From assembly GCF_003071345.1 (NCBI RefSeq), contig NZ_QCYK01000001.1, positions 930,001 to 994,000 of the forward strand: a DNA stretch of 64,000 nucleotides. Reading direction: 5' to 3'. Below, piece after piece: positions 10,201 to 17,594 of this stretch. The notes under the pieces were generated by a model. That model saw nothing but the letters and a program-made list of their open reading frames with translations, was not told the DNA's origin and made no database searches. Within the stretch, counting starts at the first letter, position 1, and each line of letters begins with the position of its first letter. Made by a program: the position numbers and the translations under genes. The stretch comes from Chitinophaga parva. Lineage in GTDB: Bacteria > Bacteroidota > Bacteroidia > Chitinophagales > Chitinophagaceae.

Positions 10201-10641
10201 TTCATTCAGCGCAGAAGAAGCTTCTTTCATCACCACGTAAATGGACTGCTCTTTCTGCGGGTCCAGGTTGTTCTTGGTGATGGTCTGTGTAAGGTAGCCC
10301 ACGTAAGCGATGGTGAATACGAAAGGCGGCTTGTTTTGCGAATCATCAAAAGTAAATACACCATGCTCATTGGTCATGGTCATACGTTTTACGCTGTCTG
10401 CCCCGCTTTTCAGCTGCACGGAAGCACCGGGAATAGGTTGGCCTTTCTCATCTTCGATCAGGCCTTTGATCCAGGTTTTGTGCTGTGCCTGTGCCGGCAG
10501 CAGTTGCAGTACAGTCAGTGCCAGCAGGAGGCCAAGGATGCGGCCGGCCTGCGGCAGGGAAGGTTGTGAGGATCGTTCTTCAGTTAGGGGCAAAGCTCCG
10601 CCTTTCCCTACCAGGTAGCGATGTAACATAGTAACGGGCAT
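7291..10641 (-). CDS. SusC/RagA family TonB-linked outer-membrane protein (locus 1)
   Basis: A 1116-residue importer barrel. A long signal region ends near residue 53 (LQLLPAQAQ). It is followed by a carboxypeptidase-regulatory-like domain (IKGLIEDEKGQPIPGASVQL), the TonB-box region EVIVVGYGTQKKVNLTGAV, and a plug with VLIDGVPGDPNLLNPNDIES and DAAAAAIYGARGSFGVVLI; the barrel fills the rest. An alternative start four codons in (10629) is possible. With SusD it forms the energised import channel. It begins 7 bases after fecR, so it should be controlled by the FecR / ECF sigma pair encoded just upstream. Confidence 0.96.
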   Translation of the reverse strand: MPVTMLHRYLVGKGGALPLTEERSSQPSLPQAGRILGLLLALTVLQLLPAQAQHKTWIKGLIEDEKGQPIPGASVQLKSGADSVKRMTMTNEHGVFTFDDSQNKPPFVFTIAYVGYLTQTITKNNLDPQKEQSIYVVMKEASSALNEVIVVGYGTQKKVNLTGAVDQVGKEVFTNRPMTSATKGLQGVLPNLNIRITDGKPTRGATYNVRGTTSIGAGGSALVLIDGVPGDPNLLNPNDIESVSVLKDAAAAAIYGARGSFGVVLITTKAPSKDKTQLTYSGNYSLNDRTIKPKFVTNGYEWAKNFDEAYYAWNDYKAHPAKANSVFPFSLDYLDELKRRNDDPSLPKVDIDPTTGNYVYYGNTDWMHELYADSDPSTEQNLSMSGGNSKSDYYLSGRYYSQKGIFRYNTDHFKQYNVRAKGTVRPFEWMKVENNFDFSNRHYFYPILNHPSNTPVWRRISDEAFPVAMLKNPDGSITENGSIVFGSFVTGNNYSDQTQLLLRNTSRVTTSFLHDHLHVNGDFTYAFTSNLETRLYTPVPYEKMPGATLLRGESKMNEENDRTMYTGMNIYADYSQQLHKHAFKLLVGYNYENTLFKSRYYQHDGLINSSLPDFSLMNGLNYTLTGGGYEWRTLGGFFRANYNYDERYLLEVNGRYDGSSKFPTQQQWGFFPSASAGWRVSREAFWKVSPGFISDLKVRGSYGSLGNGNVDPYQFLETMTVTKLNMSINGVTPIYTQNPNVIPDGLTWEKSTTLNGGLDVAFLNDHLRVNFDRYVRKTTNMFTPGPTLPSVFGAAVPKGNYADLKTQGWELSVNWNNTFNLGNKPFGYNFGVVVSDYTSVITRYNNQQGLIPTLASPNNYYVGMRVGEMWGFVNDGYFTEADLAGKHADQSFIRVAAANQLLPGDIRFKDLNGDNKITQGANTTKDPGDQRVIGNTEPRYAFGINGGANWNGFFMNFFFQGIGKRDFWPGADNSLFWGQYNRPYSWMPVDVLNNRWSEENPNAYFPRFRGYTALNSNAELYVQQSKYVQNVAYIRLKNLTLGYTLPHSWTDRAKMKEARLYFTGQNLWTWTPMYRHVRTMDPEVIEGADPELSKGAGNGMDYPMLKTYTVGMSITF

Positions 10642-10648
10642 ATTTTAG

Positions 10649-11638
10649 TTAGTGATTTTTTTCTATCCGGTAGCCGGTGGCCATATTGGTGATCTTTAAG
10701 TTTTCCAGCAGGGCAATGCGGTGCAGTACCTGTGCCAGTGAGTCTGTGGGCCTCACCGTGCCGGAAAATGCGATGTTTTCGAGTGATGCGTGTTGCACGC
10801 GGATGTTGATGTGGTAACCTTTGGCCAATGAGTCCAGTACCTGTGAAAGCGGCAGCTGGTCAAAGCTGGCGGCATAGCCGGTAAGCCCGCCAAAGTCGCG
10901 GATGGTGGCCCGTTTAAGCGCAGGCGTGGCATTGCCGCTGCTTTCACTGTTCATGGTCAGTAGTGCTGCTGTGGGGGTGCTGATGGCCATTTGCCCGGGT
11001 TGCAGGTAAGCAATACGGTTGTTAGCCTGCACCATTACACGGCCGCTGTGCAGCCATACCTTGATCTCGCTGCCGGTGCGGGCCATGGTGAAAGCCGTGC
11101 CCAGCGCGGTGGTGGCCACATTTCCCGATTCAACCACGAAAGGGTTGCCGGCGTACCGGGCTACATTGAAGTAGGCTTTGCCAAAGAGGATAATGCGGCG
11201 GTCCTGCTTTCCAAACCCGCTGCTGTAGCGGATGCGGGAGCCTTTATATAAAGTGGCCAGTGAGCCGTCCGGCAGATGCACGGAGCGGTGGTCTGCCAGT
11301 TTGTTTTCAAATTCCAATGTGTCTGCCGGTGCGGAGATGGCCTGTGCTACAGGTGATACTGCGGCTTGATGGTGGGGCTGTTGCCACCACCAGGCGGCAC
11401 CCAGCACCATGGCCCCGCTTACCGCAGCCGCGGTGGCCCAGCGCATGCGCACTACCCGCGCCGGCGTGGTGCGATGTGCAATGCGCTGGTATACCTGCCG
11501 GAGCTCCATGGGTGTGAGCGCCGCATCGGTATCGTGTTGCCGGGCTTCGTACCATTCGTCATAAGCCTGGCGCTCCGCCTCAGTGGCGGTGCCGTCCAGG
11601 TATTTTTCCAGTAAATATTGCAGGCGCTCCGGCGTCAT
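10649..11638 (-). CDS. FecR family anti-sigma factor (locus 1)
   Basis: A 329-residue inner-membrane regulator. The cytosolic N-terminus has LLEKYLDGTATEAERQAYDE, a single membrane helix lies near residues 70-88 (AAAVSGAMVLGAAWWW), and the periplasmic part has the FecR block HLPDGSLATLYKGSRIRYS followed by a C-terminal DUF4974-like domain (SQVLDSLAKGYHINIRV). FecR proteins bind the N-terminal signalling domain of a TonB receptor and release a partner sigma factor. The partner is encoded divergently at 11812. The cognate SusC shows no evident STN domain, so how the signal reaches FecR in this locus is open. Confidence 0.94.
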   Translation of the reverse strand: MTPERLQYLLEKYLDGTATEAERQAYDEWYEARQHDTDAALTPMELRQVYQRIAHRTTPARVVRMRWATAAAVSGAMVLGAAWWWQQPHHQAAVSPVAQAISAPADTLEFENKLADHRSVHLPDGSLATLYKGSRIRYSSGFGKQDRRIILFGKAYFNVARYAGNPFVVESGNVATTALGTAFTMARTGSEIKVWLHSGRVMVQANNRIAYLQPGQMAISTPTAALLTMNSESSGNATPALKRATIRDFGGLTGYAASFDQLPLSQVLDSLAKGYHINIRVQHASLENIAFSGTVRPTDSLAQVLHRIALLENLKITNMATGYRIEKNH

Positions 11639-11768
11639 GAATAATGGGTTGTTTGTAAGTTCATCACTTCAACCCGCATTTACCCTCCCTCGTTTTTGCG
11701 AGTTCATATTAAGTTAACATTGGGGCAATGTTTACCATAACTTAACACAGCTTGTTTGGTGGGCCGAA

Positions 11769-11776
11769 TATATTTG
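11769..11776 (+). promoter_or_regulatory. possible -7 element for the divergent ECF sigma gene
   Basis: TATATTTG matches the Bacteroidota -7 consensus TAnnTTTG and lies 36 bases before the sigma start. No well-spaced TTG -33 element was found upstream, so support is weak. Confidence 0.35.
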
Positions 11777-11811
11777 CAGATAAAATTACCGCTATTTCAC
11801 AGGATACACAT

Positions 11812-12381
11812 ATGGAAGAGGGCTTGTGGCAACAAGCCAGGAACGGCGACAGGCGGGCGTTTGAGACCTTGTATCATCTACACGCGGAAGCACTGGGCCA
11901 ACAGGCGTTACGCATTCTCCGCGACCGTGAGCAGGCAAAAGATATTCTACAGGAAGTTTTTATCAGTCTCTATTTAAAACGCGGAGATCTCCCTGATGAT
12001 CTCAATGTAGGCGGGTACCTGAGCAACGCGGTGAAGTACAAAATATCCAATGTGTTGCGGAACAAGCTGGTGCAGGAAAGCCATCACCAGGTAATTGTAA
12101 AGGAAGGCTACCAATCAGATATACAACCCGCCGTATCCCTGGAGCGCAATGAGCTCAAACAGCAGATCGATCAAAGCATTCACACACTGCCCCAGAAGTG
12201 CCGCCAGGTTTTTATGCTAAGTTACTACGGTAACCTTGGTTACAAAGCCATTGCCGCAGAACTGGGCATTTCTGTAAAAACCGTGGAAAAGCACATGAGC
12301 AAGGCATTACAGGCCCTCCGCCGTGAATTAAAGGCAGGGCATTATATAGGGATGCTGGCTATTGGAATGATGTTAAATTAA
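11812..12381 (+). CDS. ECF sigma factor, Bacteroides expansion type (locus 1)
   Basis: A 189-residue sigma factor. Region 2 reads LRILRDREQAKDILQEVFIS and the region 4 helix-turn-helix is LGYKAIAAELGISVKTVEKH. This fits the expanded group of ECF factors that pair with FecR anti-sigmas to control SusCD loci. The ATG at 11812 is chosen because the family starts about there (MEEGLWQQARNGDRRAF); an in-frame TTG at 11752 would add 20 unusual residues. It is divergent from fecR-susC-susD-phosphodiesterase, whose promoter it should recognise once released by FecR. Confidence 0.94.
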   Translation: MEEGLWQQARNGDRRAFETLYHLHAEALGQQALRILRDREQAKDILQEVFISLYLKRGDLPDDLNVGGYLSNAVKYKISNVLRNKLVQESHHQVIVKEGYQSDIQPAVSLERNELKQQIDQSIHTLPQKCRQVFMLSYYGNLGYKAIAAELGISVKTVEKHMSKALQALRRELKAGHYIGMLAIGMMLN

Positions 12382-12401
12382 TGGCTTGTTAAATTGTTGA
12401 A

Positions 12402-12440
12402 ATAGAAAAGGCCGCTTGTAACACAAGCGGCCTTTTCTAT
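12402..12440. terminator. bidirectional terminator
   Basis: Perfect 18-base inverted repeat (12402-12419 with 12423-12440) with a 3-base loop and A/T-rich flanks on both arms. It separates the convergent sigma gene (+) and the YXWGXW protein gene (-) and can serve both. Confidence 0.8.
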
Positions 12441-12491
12441 TCACAATAGCGTATCCATCATTCACTGCTATTCACTTACAAATGACCGGTC

Positions 12492-12794
12492 TCATCTCCA
12501 GTGACCGGGAATCCAAACCCAGCCTCCACGGCCGTGTCTCCAGTGGCCTGCTATCCATACTACACCAGGCCGGGGCGGTGCGGCCCAATAACCGCCGTGC
12601 CATACGTAGCCACGGCCCTGGGGCACCCATTCTTCTTCTACCCATACTGCGCGGGGAGAAGGCGCAACGGGCCTTGTTACTATTACGGTGGGGCGGGCAG
12701 GTCTGGTGCGTACCACCACGCGCTGTGCATATGTATCTGCCGCGGTAAATGCCACCAGGGCAAAGGCAACGAGTAATCCTGCTAACTTGTTCAT
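12492..12794 (-). CDS. YXWGXW-type secreted small protein
   Basis: A 100-residue protein with a signal peptide (cleavage near residue 23, TAADTYAQ). The mature part is rich in Arg, Pro, Trp and Gly. It carries repeats of the form WxxGxW: EEWVPQGRGYVWHGGYWAAP, then VVWIAGHWRHGRGGWVWIPGHW. This matches the YXWGXW / WxxGxW repeat proteins that occur in many Gram-negative bacteria, periplasmic or surface located and of unknown function. No neighbour on the same strand is clearly co-transcribed; the HExxH lipoprotein starts downstream after a 155-base gap. No cysteine or catalytic residue pattern is seen. Confidence 0.75.
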   Translation of the reverse strand: MNKLAGLLVAFALVAFTAADTYAQRVVVRTRPARPTVIVTRPVAPSPRAVWVEEEWVPQGRGYVWHGGYWAAPPRPGVVWIAGHWRHGRGGWVWIPGHWR

Positions 12795-12949
12795 AGTACG
12801 CTCTTTTTAAGGTTTCTGTTTATTGGACGCTGTAACTTGGGAGAGGTTTAATGGGCTTGTAAACAGGTTGTGGTGGCGGGCCACAACAAAGGCGCCTCCC
12901 CGGATGAGGAGGCGCGTGTCTCAAAAATGGATGGTACTCGTCTTTTATT

Positions 12950-14338
12950 TTATTGCAGCAGGCGCCATTCACTGAGCTGCCAGATGCTGCTGCCATTGTT
13001 TGCTGTGATGTTGAGGCGGTAATATTTGTAGGCGGTGCTGTTGGAAAATGTATACCGTTTAGTGAAAATGCGGGCACTGAACGTTTCGTTGGTGCGGGTG
13101 TCCAGCGTGGTCCAGGTGGTGCCGTTGTTAGAGCCCTGGAGGTTCCAGCTTTTGGGGTCACGGTCCGGGGCGTCGTTGCCGGAAGTGAGCGCATAGGAAT
13201 GCGCTACCTGCGCGGTGCCATACAGCAGTTGGATGTAGAAATCGGGCGCATAGTTAAAGATGAGGAATTTCGTGTTGTAGTTGGCGTCCGTCATTTTGGT
13301 GGAACCTTCCGCGGAAGCGGCGCCACTGCTGTTTTCTTTATTGGCACTGAATGTGCCGGCCGCGGTAATGTCTTTGGCGTAGGTAACGCCGGGGAAAGTG
13401 GTTTGTGCGGTAGTAAGCTGGGTGGTCCAGTCGCTGCCGCCTTCATCCAGGTTGCCAAAGGCGGAAAGCGCCAGGGGCTTCAGGTCTACGCCGGCCGCCC
13501 CGCTCCAGAAGTGCACAAATTCACCCATGTTCATACCACGGTCGTACTCGGGATAGGTGGCAATGCCGTTATTGAAATTATGTTTGGGAAAGTACTGGGC
13601 GAGCAAGGTGAAAAATTTATCGAGCGTTGCAGCCTGGCTATACCAGGAGTAGATGGGATAGAACCAGTCCTTGAACCAATGCGTGTTGGCACGGGGGAAG
13701 TTGTCGGAGTTGGCCATTTCCAGGTTGTACCAGCGGGTTACGTCGGCACTGCGGCCCAGGCCCACATATACATCGTACTGGTAGATCTCCATCCATTTGC
13801 TATCGTGCCAGATACCGAAGGCCGGTGAGTTGTGTACGCCTTTGGAGGCGCCTTCCACGATGTGGCCTATTTCATGGGTGGTAAGGTCAATGTCATTACC
13901 CGTGCCACTCAGCCAGGCATTGGGGTCGGAGGAGCCTACGTCTATCACATTGCGGTAGTCATGGCTGGCATCCATGTAAGTGGAAGGATGGCCGCCGGAA
14001 TACTTGCCGGCGTGGAAAATGGCAAACAGGCGCGTGTCTGTACCAAAGCTGCCATACGTGTGTTTGGTGTAGTTCCAGGCCTGACCCAGGTAGGTGAATG
14101 GCCAGGTGATGGAGGTGTTCACATCATTGTCGTAATACACGGCTACGCTGGTGTCAAAGTATTTGCGTTGCAGGAGTTGGTTATGCTCAAACCAGTGTTC
14201 CTGCCAGGTGGTGGGAGGGTCTGCAAGAGCGGCACGGGGCGTGGTGCCGGGGTTATTGCTGCTGAGCACATCTTTTTTACAACCAGGGGTCAGTGCCAGC
14301 AAGGTGGCGGCTCCTAAGAGCAGGAGGTGAAGCTTCAT
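12950..14338 (-). CDS. putative zinc metallopeptidase lipoprotein with C-terminal discoidin-like domain
   Basis: A 462-residue exported protein, probably a lipoprotein (LTPGCKK, Cys20). A zinc-protease motif HEIGH is at residues 155-159, followed by GVHNSPAFGIWHDSKWMEIY, which offers candidate third ligands. The last 130 residues form a discoidin / F5-8 type C-like domain: SWNLQGSNNGTTWTTLDTRT, then YRLNITANNGSSIWQLSEW, a fold that binds glycans or other surfaces. I do not recognise the catalytic family by name; a basic-secretory-protein-like or M60-like metalloenzyme is possible. The combination suggests a surface enzyme that digests a glycosylated or particulate protein target (inference). 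Confidence 0.7.
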   Translation of the reverse strand: MKLHLLLLGAATLLALTPGCKKDVLSSNNPGTTPRAALADPPTTWQEHWFEHNQLLQRKYFDTSVAVYYDNDVNTSITWPFTYLGQAWNYTKHTYGSFGTDTRLFAIFHAGKYSGGHPSTYMDASHDYRNVIDVGSSDPNAWLSGTGNDIDLTTHEIGHIVEGASKGVHNSPAFGIWHDSKWMEIYQYDVYVGLGRSADVTRWYNLEMANSDNFPRANTHWFKDWFYPIYSWYSQAATLDKFFTLLAQYFPKHNFNNGIATYPEYDRGMNMGEFVHFWSGAAGVDLKPLALSAFGNLDEGGSDWTTQLTTAQTTFPGVTYAKDITAAGTFSANKENSSGAASAEGSTKMTDANYNTKFLIFNYAPDFYIQLLYGTAQVAHSYALTSGNDAPDRDPKSWNLQGSNNGTTWTTLDTRTNETFSARIFTKRYTFSNSTAYKYYRLNITANNGSSIWQLSEWRLLQ

Positions 14339-14951
14339 GGTTTTGTGGGTTGTTTTTTAGGTGAACAAAAGAAAGGAAATGACTTGGGTGGATGTAACCA
14401 ATGGTTATGCGCCGGACAAAACTTTCCCCGCCCGCGATCGCGAAGCCAGGCCAGCGTTATATGCAGGACAAAACCTCCCCTGGCCGCGTTGCGGCAACAC
14501 AAAATTTTATGCAATGAATAGATCAGTGCCCCCGCCGGCATTGCGTGTCAATGCGGCATTTCACAAAAATGGATCAATGGTGTGCTGGCTGCGCTTTCAC
14601 AATCCGGGTTACGCCATGCAATTGCTGTAAAAACTGGTTGTTGATATGTGTTACGGTAAAATAGTTGCCGGCTAACAGTCTTCGTATACTAGGTCCTGTG
14701 TGATAGGGCCGGGCTGGTTGATGGCCCTGCGCTCCTTTGAAAGGTTGAACTAAATCGGTTTTGTAGCCGATTTTTGAAATTAAAACAAAAAATGTAATCC
14801 TGCAAACATTTTATGCCGGGCGCTCCGGCTGGGCCGGTCGGTACGTGGAGCCTGCATTGATATCGCAGCTGTACCTGCCTGTGATGATTGAAATGGTTGC
14901 AATACAAAAGCGCAAGCGGTTCCCCACCTGCGCCTTAGTTATTTAATTCCA
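14339..14951. other. 612-base gap without a convincing gene
   Basis: Short open frames here lack recognisable motifs and plausible starts. It contains two loosely similar GGACAAAAC-led stretches near 14412 and 14464 and a weak 6-base hairpin at 14705-14728. It presumably holds the promoter of the metallopeptidase gene at its left end and the 3' end of the rtcB transcript at its right end. Confidence 0.5.
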
Positions 14952-16361
14952 TCAATCTTCCCTGCTCCCGTCATCCGCCATCCGCACGATCTTTGGCGTA
15001 AACTCCGCGATGATCTCGACCAGCGCCTCCTGAGCTTTCATCACCGCACGGATGTCTTTGTAAGCACCCGGCGCTTCATCCAGGCCACCCCCGAGCAGCG
15101 TAACACCGTGGCTTTGCAGGATGTTCTTCAATTCAGCGGGCGTGAACGTTTTTTCCGCCTGCGTACGGCTCATTTGTCTGCCCGCACCATGCGATGCAGA
15201 ATTAATAGCTGCCGCATTCCCTTTACCCCGTACCAGGTATCCCGGTGCGGTCATAGAGCCGGGGATAATGCCCAGCACGCCGGCACCCGCGGGGGTAGCG
15301 CCTTTCCGGTGCACGATCACTTCCTGGCCGTTCAGCATTTCCTTCCATGCAAAGTTGTGATGGTTCTCCACCCGTGCCAGCAGCGGTGCGCCAATGGCGG
15401 CGGTCATTTTTTGATGGATCACTTCATGGCAGGCGCTCGCATAATCACCGGCCAGGTGCATGGCCAGCCAGTATTCCTGGCCAGCATCGGTATCGAGATC
15501 CAGGTAGGCGAGGTTTTGCGCTTCCCTGGGCAGCTTACAGATCTCTTTGGCCACTTTGGTGTAGTGCCCAGCCAGTGTGGCGCCCAGGCCGCGGGAACCG
15601 GAGTGGGTAAGCAGGGCAAGGTATTGGCCCGCAGGGATGTTCCATTCATTATCCGCATTGGCAAATGTGAGGGTACCCCATTCCACGAAGTGGTTACCAC
15701 CACCGGAAGAGCCCAGTTGCGCCCATGCCTTATCTTTCAGGCTACGGGTAAGGCGGTTCATACCAAATGCTGCATTTTCCAGCACGGCGTGGTCTGCACG
15801 TTGGGCCCCGCTAAAGCCATTGCCTGCGCCAAAAGCGGAATACTGCAACAACGCGTTGGCATAAAAACCTGCCCGTGTTTCCAGTACAGCCGCCGGTGCA
15901 TCAAAGATGCTCAGCGCCATACGGCAACCTATATCTACCCCTACACCGTAAGGGATCACTGCATTATTGGTGGCCAGTACGCCGCCAATGGGAAGGCCAT
16001 AGCCCTGGTGGGCATCCGGCATCAGGGCGCCTGCAACGGTTACCGGTAATCTTACCGCCGTTTGCATCTGTGCGCGGGCGCCGGCTTCAATGGCTTCAGG
16101 ACCATATATAACAAAGGATGAAGGGTCTTTCAGTTGGATGGTTTCATCCGCAGGGACCATTAGCATGGCCGCCAGACTGGCCCATACCGCGTCTGCGGTG
16201 TAGGCTTCCGGCGCAGCCAGGAGCGCCGCCAAAGTGGCCAGCACTTCCGCTTCCTGCGTTTCCGCAAAAGTGGCCGCTATATGGCGGGCCGCTGTAATAG
16301 CGGGCGACTGTGGGTAACCGATGGCGATCAATTGTTTGCCGGTGATGTTCAGTGCGTTCAT
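14952..16361 (-). CDS. rtcB: RtcB family RNA ligase
   Basis: A 469-residue RtcB protein, the GTP- and Mn-dependent ligase that joins 2',3'-cyclic-phosphate or 3'-phosphate RNA ends to 5'-OH ends in tRNA and RNA repair. Signature blocks are PDAHQGYGLPIGGV, GVDIGCRMAL, GGNHFVEWG, HSGSRGLG, and VHRKGATPAG. The guanylylation site is in SASHGAGRQMSR. The ATG at 16361 is preferred; an in-frame TTG at 16388 would add nine residues. It stands alone on its strand and is divergent from a WYL-domain regulator 100 bases away, with a palindrome between. No archease or RtcA gene is present in the window. Confidence 0.95.
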   Translation of the reverse strand: MNALNITGKQLIAIGYPQSPAITAARHIAATFAETQEAEVLATLAALLAAPEAYTADAVWASLAAMLMVPADETIQLKDPSSFVIYGPEAIEAGARAQMQTAVRLPVTVAGALMPDAHQGYGLPIGGVLATNNAVIPYGVGVDIGCRMALSIFDAPAAVLETRAGFYANALLQYSAFGAGNGFSGAQRADHAVLENAAFGMNRLTRSLKDKAWAQLGSSGGGNHFVEWGTLTFANADNEWNIPAGQYLALLTHSGSRGLGATLAGHYTKVAKEICKLPREAQNLAYLDLDTDAGQEYWLAMHLAGDYASACHEVIHQKMTAAIGAPLLARVENHHNFAWKEMLNGQEVIVHRKGATPAGAGVLGIIPGSMTAPGYLVRGKGNAAAINSASHGAGRQMSRTQAEKTFTPAELKNILQSHGVTLLGGGLDEAPGAYKDIRAVMKAQEALVEIIAEFTPKIVRMADDGSRED

Positions 16362-16402
16362 ATCTGTATCATTTGCTTGACAATACAAAGGTTAAACTGA
16401 AC

Positions 16403-16421
16403 TGCGCAAGCTTTTTGCGCA
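16403..16421. promoter_or_regulatory. candidate operator palindrome between rtcB and WYL regulator
   Basis: TGCGCAA-GCTTT-TTGCGCA: perfect 7-base arms (16403-16409 and 16415-16421) with a 5-base spacer, in the middle of the 100-base divergent gap. The size and position fit a dimeric repressor or activator site for the adjacent WYL protein; that assignment is inference. Confidence 0.5.
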
Positions 16422-16461
16422 CTTGGATTTATTTCTTTATTTTTCTAAAAATTCAAATCCT

Positions 16462-17526
16462 ATGCCCGTCAACCGCAATGCGTTGATCCGCTATAAGCTG
16501 ATAGACAACTGCCTGCGCAACCGCCGCCGCAGGTGGACCCTGGAAGATCTCATTGACACGGTATCTGAAGGGCTGTATGAATATGAAGGTATTGACAAAG
16601 GCATCAGCCGCCGCACCCTGCAGGCCGACCTACAAATGATGCGCAGTGATAAACTGGGATACAATGCACCCATCATCATCGTAAATAAAAAATACTACAC
16701 GTATGAAGATGCCAGCTACAGCATCACGAATATTCCCCTGAGTGAACAGGACCTGCACCGCATGAACGAGGCCGTGGAAGTGCTGAAGCAGTTCAAAGGC
16801 TTCAACCACTTCAACAGCCTGCAATCCGTGGTACAAAAGCTGGAAGACCACGTATACGCGGCTACCCATCACACCAAAACGGTGATAGATTTTGAGAAGA
16901 ATGACCAGCTGAAAGGCCTGGAGCACCTGGATGTGATCTACCAGTCTATTGTGCAGCAAAAGCCAGTGCGGATGGTTTACAAATCATTCAAGGCCCGCGA
17001 ACAGCGTAACCTTATTTTTCACGTGTGGTGGCTGAAAGAATTTAAGAACCGCTGGTTTGCAGTAGGCGTAGTGGAAGGCGGCGCAAAAGACCCGAACCAT
17101 ACCGTATTGAACCTGGCGCTGGACCGTATGGGATCAGTAGTGCATGATGAAACGGTATTGTACCGGGAAAGCAGGGGGCTGGATGCCGCTGATTTTTATA
17201 AGAACGTGATAGGCCCCACGGTGCAGTGGCCCAGGGAAGATGTGCAAACCGTGATCTTCTTTGCCAACAAGCTGCATGCGCCCTACATTGAAACAAAGCC
17301 ATTACACCCATCACAACAGGTAAAGGAACGGCTGCCGGAAGGCATCGTGTTTACCATGCAGGTACAATTGAATAACGAACTGGAAAAGGAGTTGCTGGGT
17401 TTTGGAGATGGTGTGGTAGTACTGGCTCCCCACCGGTTGCGGCGCATGATCAGGAGCCGGCTGCGCAAAGGGCTTGCACAATATGAAGACAATTATCCTT
17501 ACCTCAACAGGAAGGAGGGAGACTGA
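16462..17526 (+). CDS. WYL-domain transcriptional regulator
   Basis: A 354-residue regulator. The N-terminal third is a helix-turn-helix region (RNALIRYKLIDNCLRNRRRR, then ISRRTLQADLQMM). The centre carries a WYL domain with PVRMVYKSFKAREQRNLIFH followed by WWLKEFKNRWFAVGVVEG, and a C-terminal extension with HRLRRMIRSRLRKGL. WYL domains bind ligands, in some cases nucleic acids or nucleotides, and regulate DNA-repair and phage-defence genes in several phyla. The ATG at 16462 gives the normal start; an upstream TTG frame adds 13 residues. Its divergent neighbour is rtcB, so it is the obvious candidate regulator of RNA repair here. Confidence 0.92.
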   Translation: MPVNRNALIRYKLIDNCLRNRRRRWTLEDLIDTVSEGLYEYEGIDKGISRRTLQADLQMMRSDKLGYNAPIIIVNKKYYTYEDASYSITNIPLSEQDLHRMNEAVEVLKQFKGFNHFNSLQSVVQKLEDHVYAATHHTKTVIDFEKNDQLKGLEHLDVIYQSIVQQKPVRMVYKSFKAREQRNLIFHVWWLKEFKNRWFAVGVVEGGAKDPNHTVLNLALDRMGSVVHDETVLYRESRGLDAADFYKNVIGPTVQWPREDVQTVIFFANKLHAPYIETKPLHPSQQVKERLPEGIVFTMQVQLNNELEKELLGFGDGVVVLAPHRLRRMIRSRLRKGLAQYEDNYPYLNRKEGD

Positions 17527-17594
17527 TCACCATGAAGCCCCGCCCATAGGCCCGAATCACAAGGCATAGGCGGGCGCCTGCATGGAGATGTTAA

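Noticed and set aside
14339..14951. Several 60-90 codon frames in the gap before rtcB.
   Set aside because: They overlap each other on both strands, have no motifs and no consistent start signals.
17527..17594. A GC-rich partial inverted repeat between the WYL and FAD oxidoreductase genes.
   Set aside because: Only about six paired bases around a long loop and no T run; too weak to call as a terminator.
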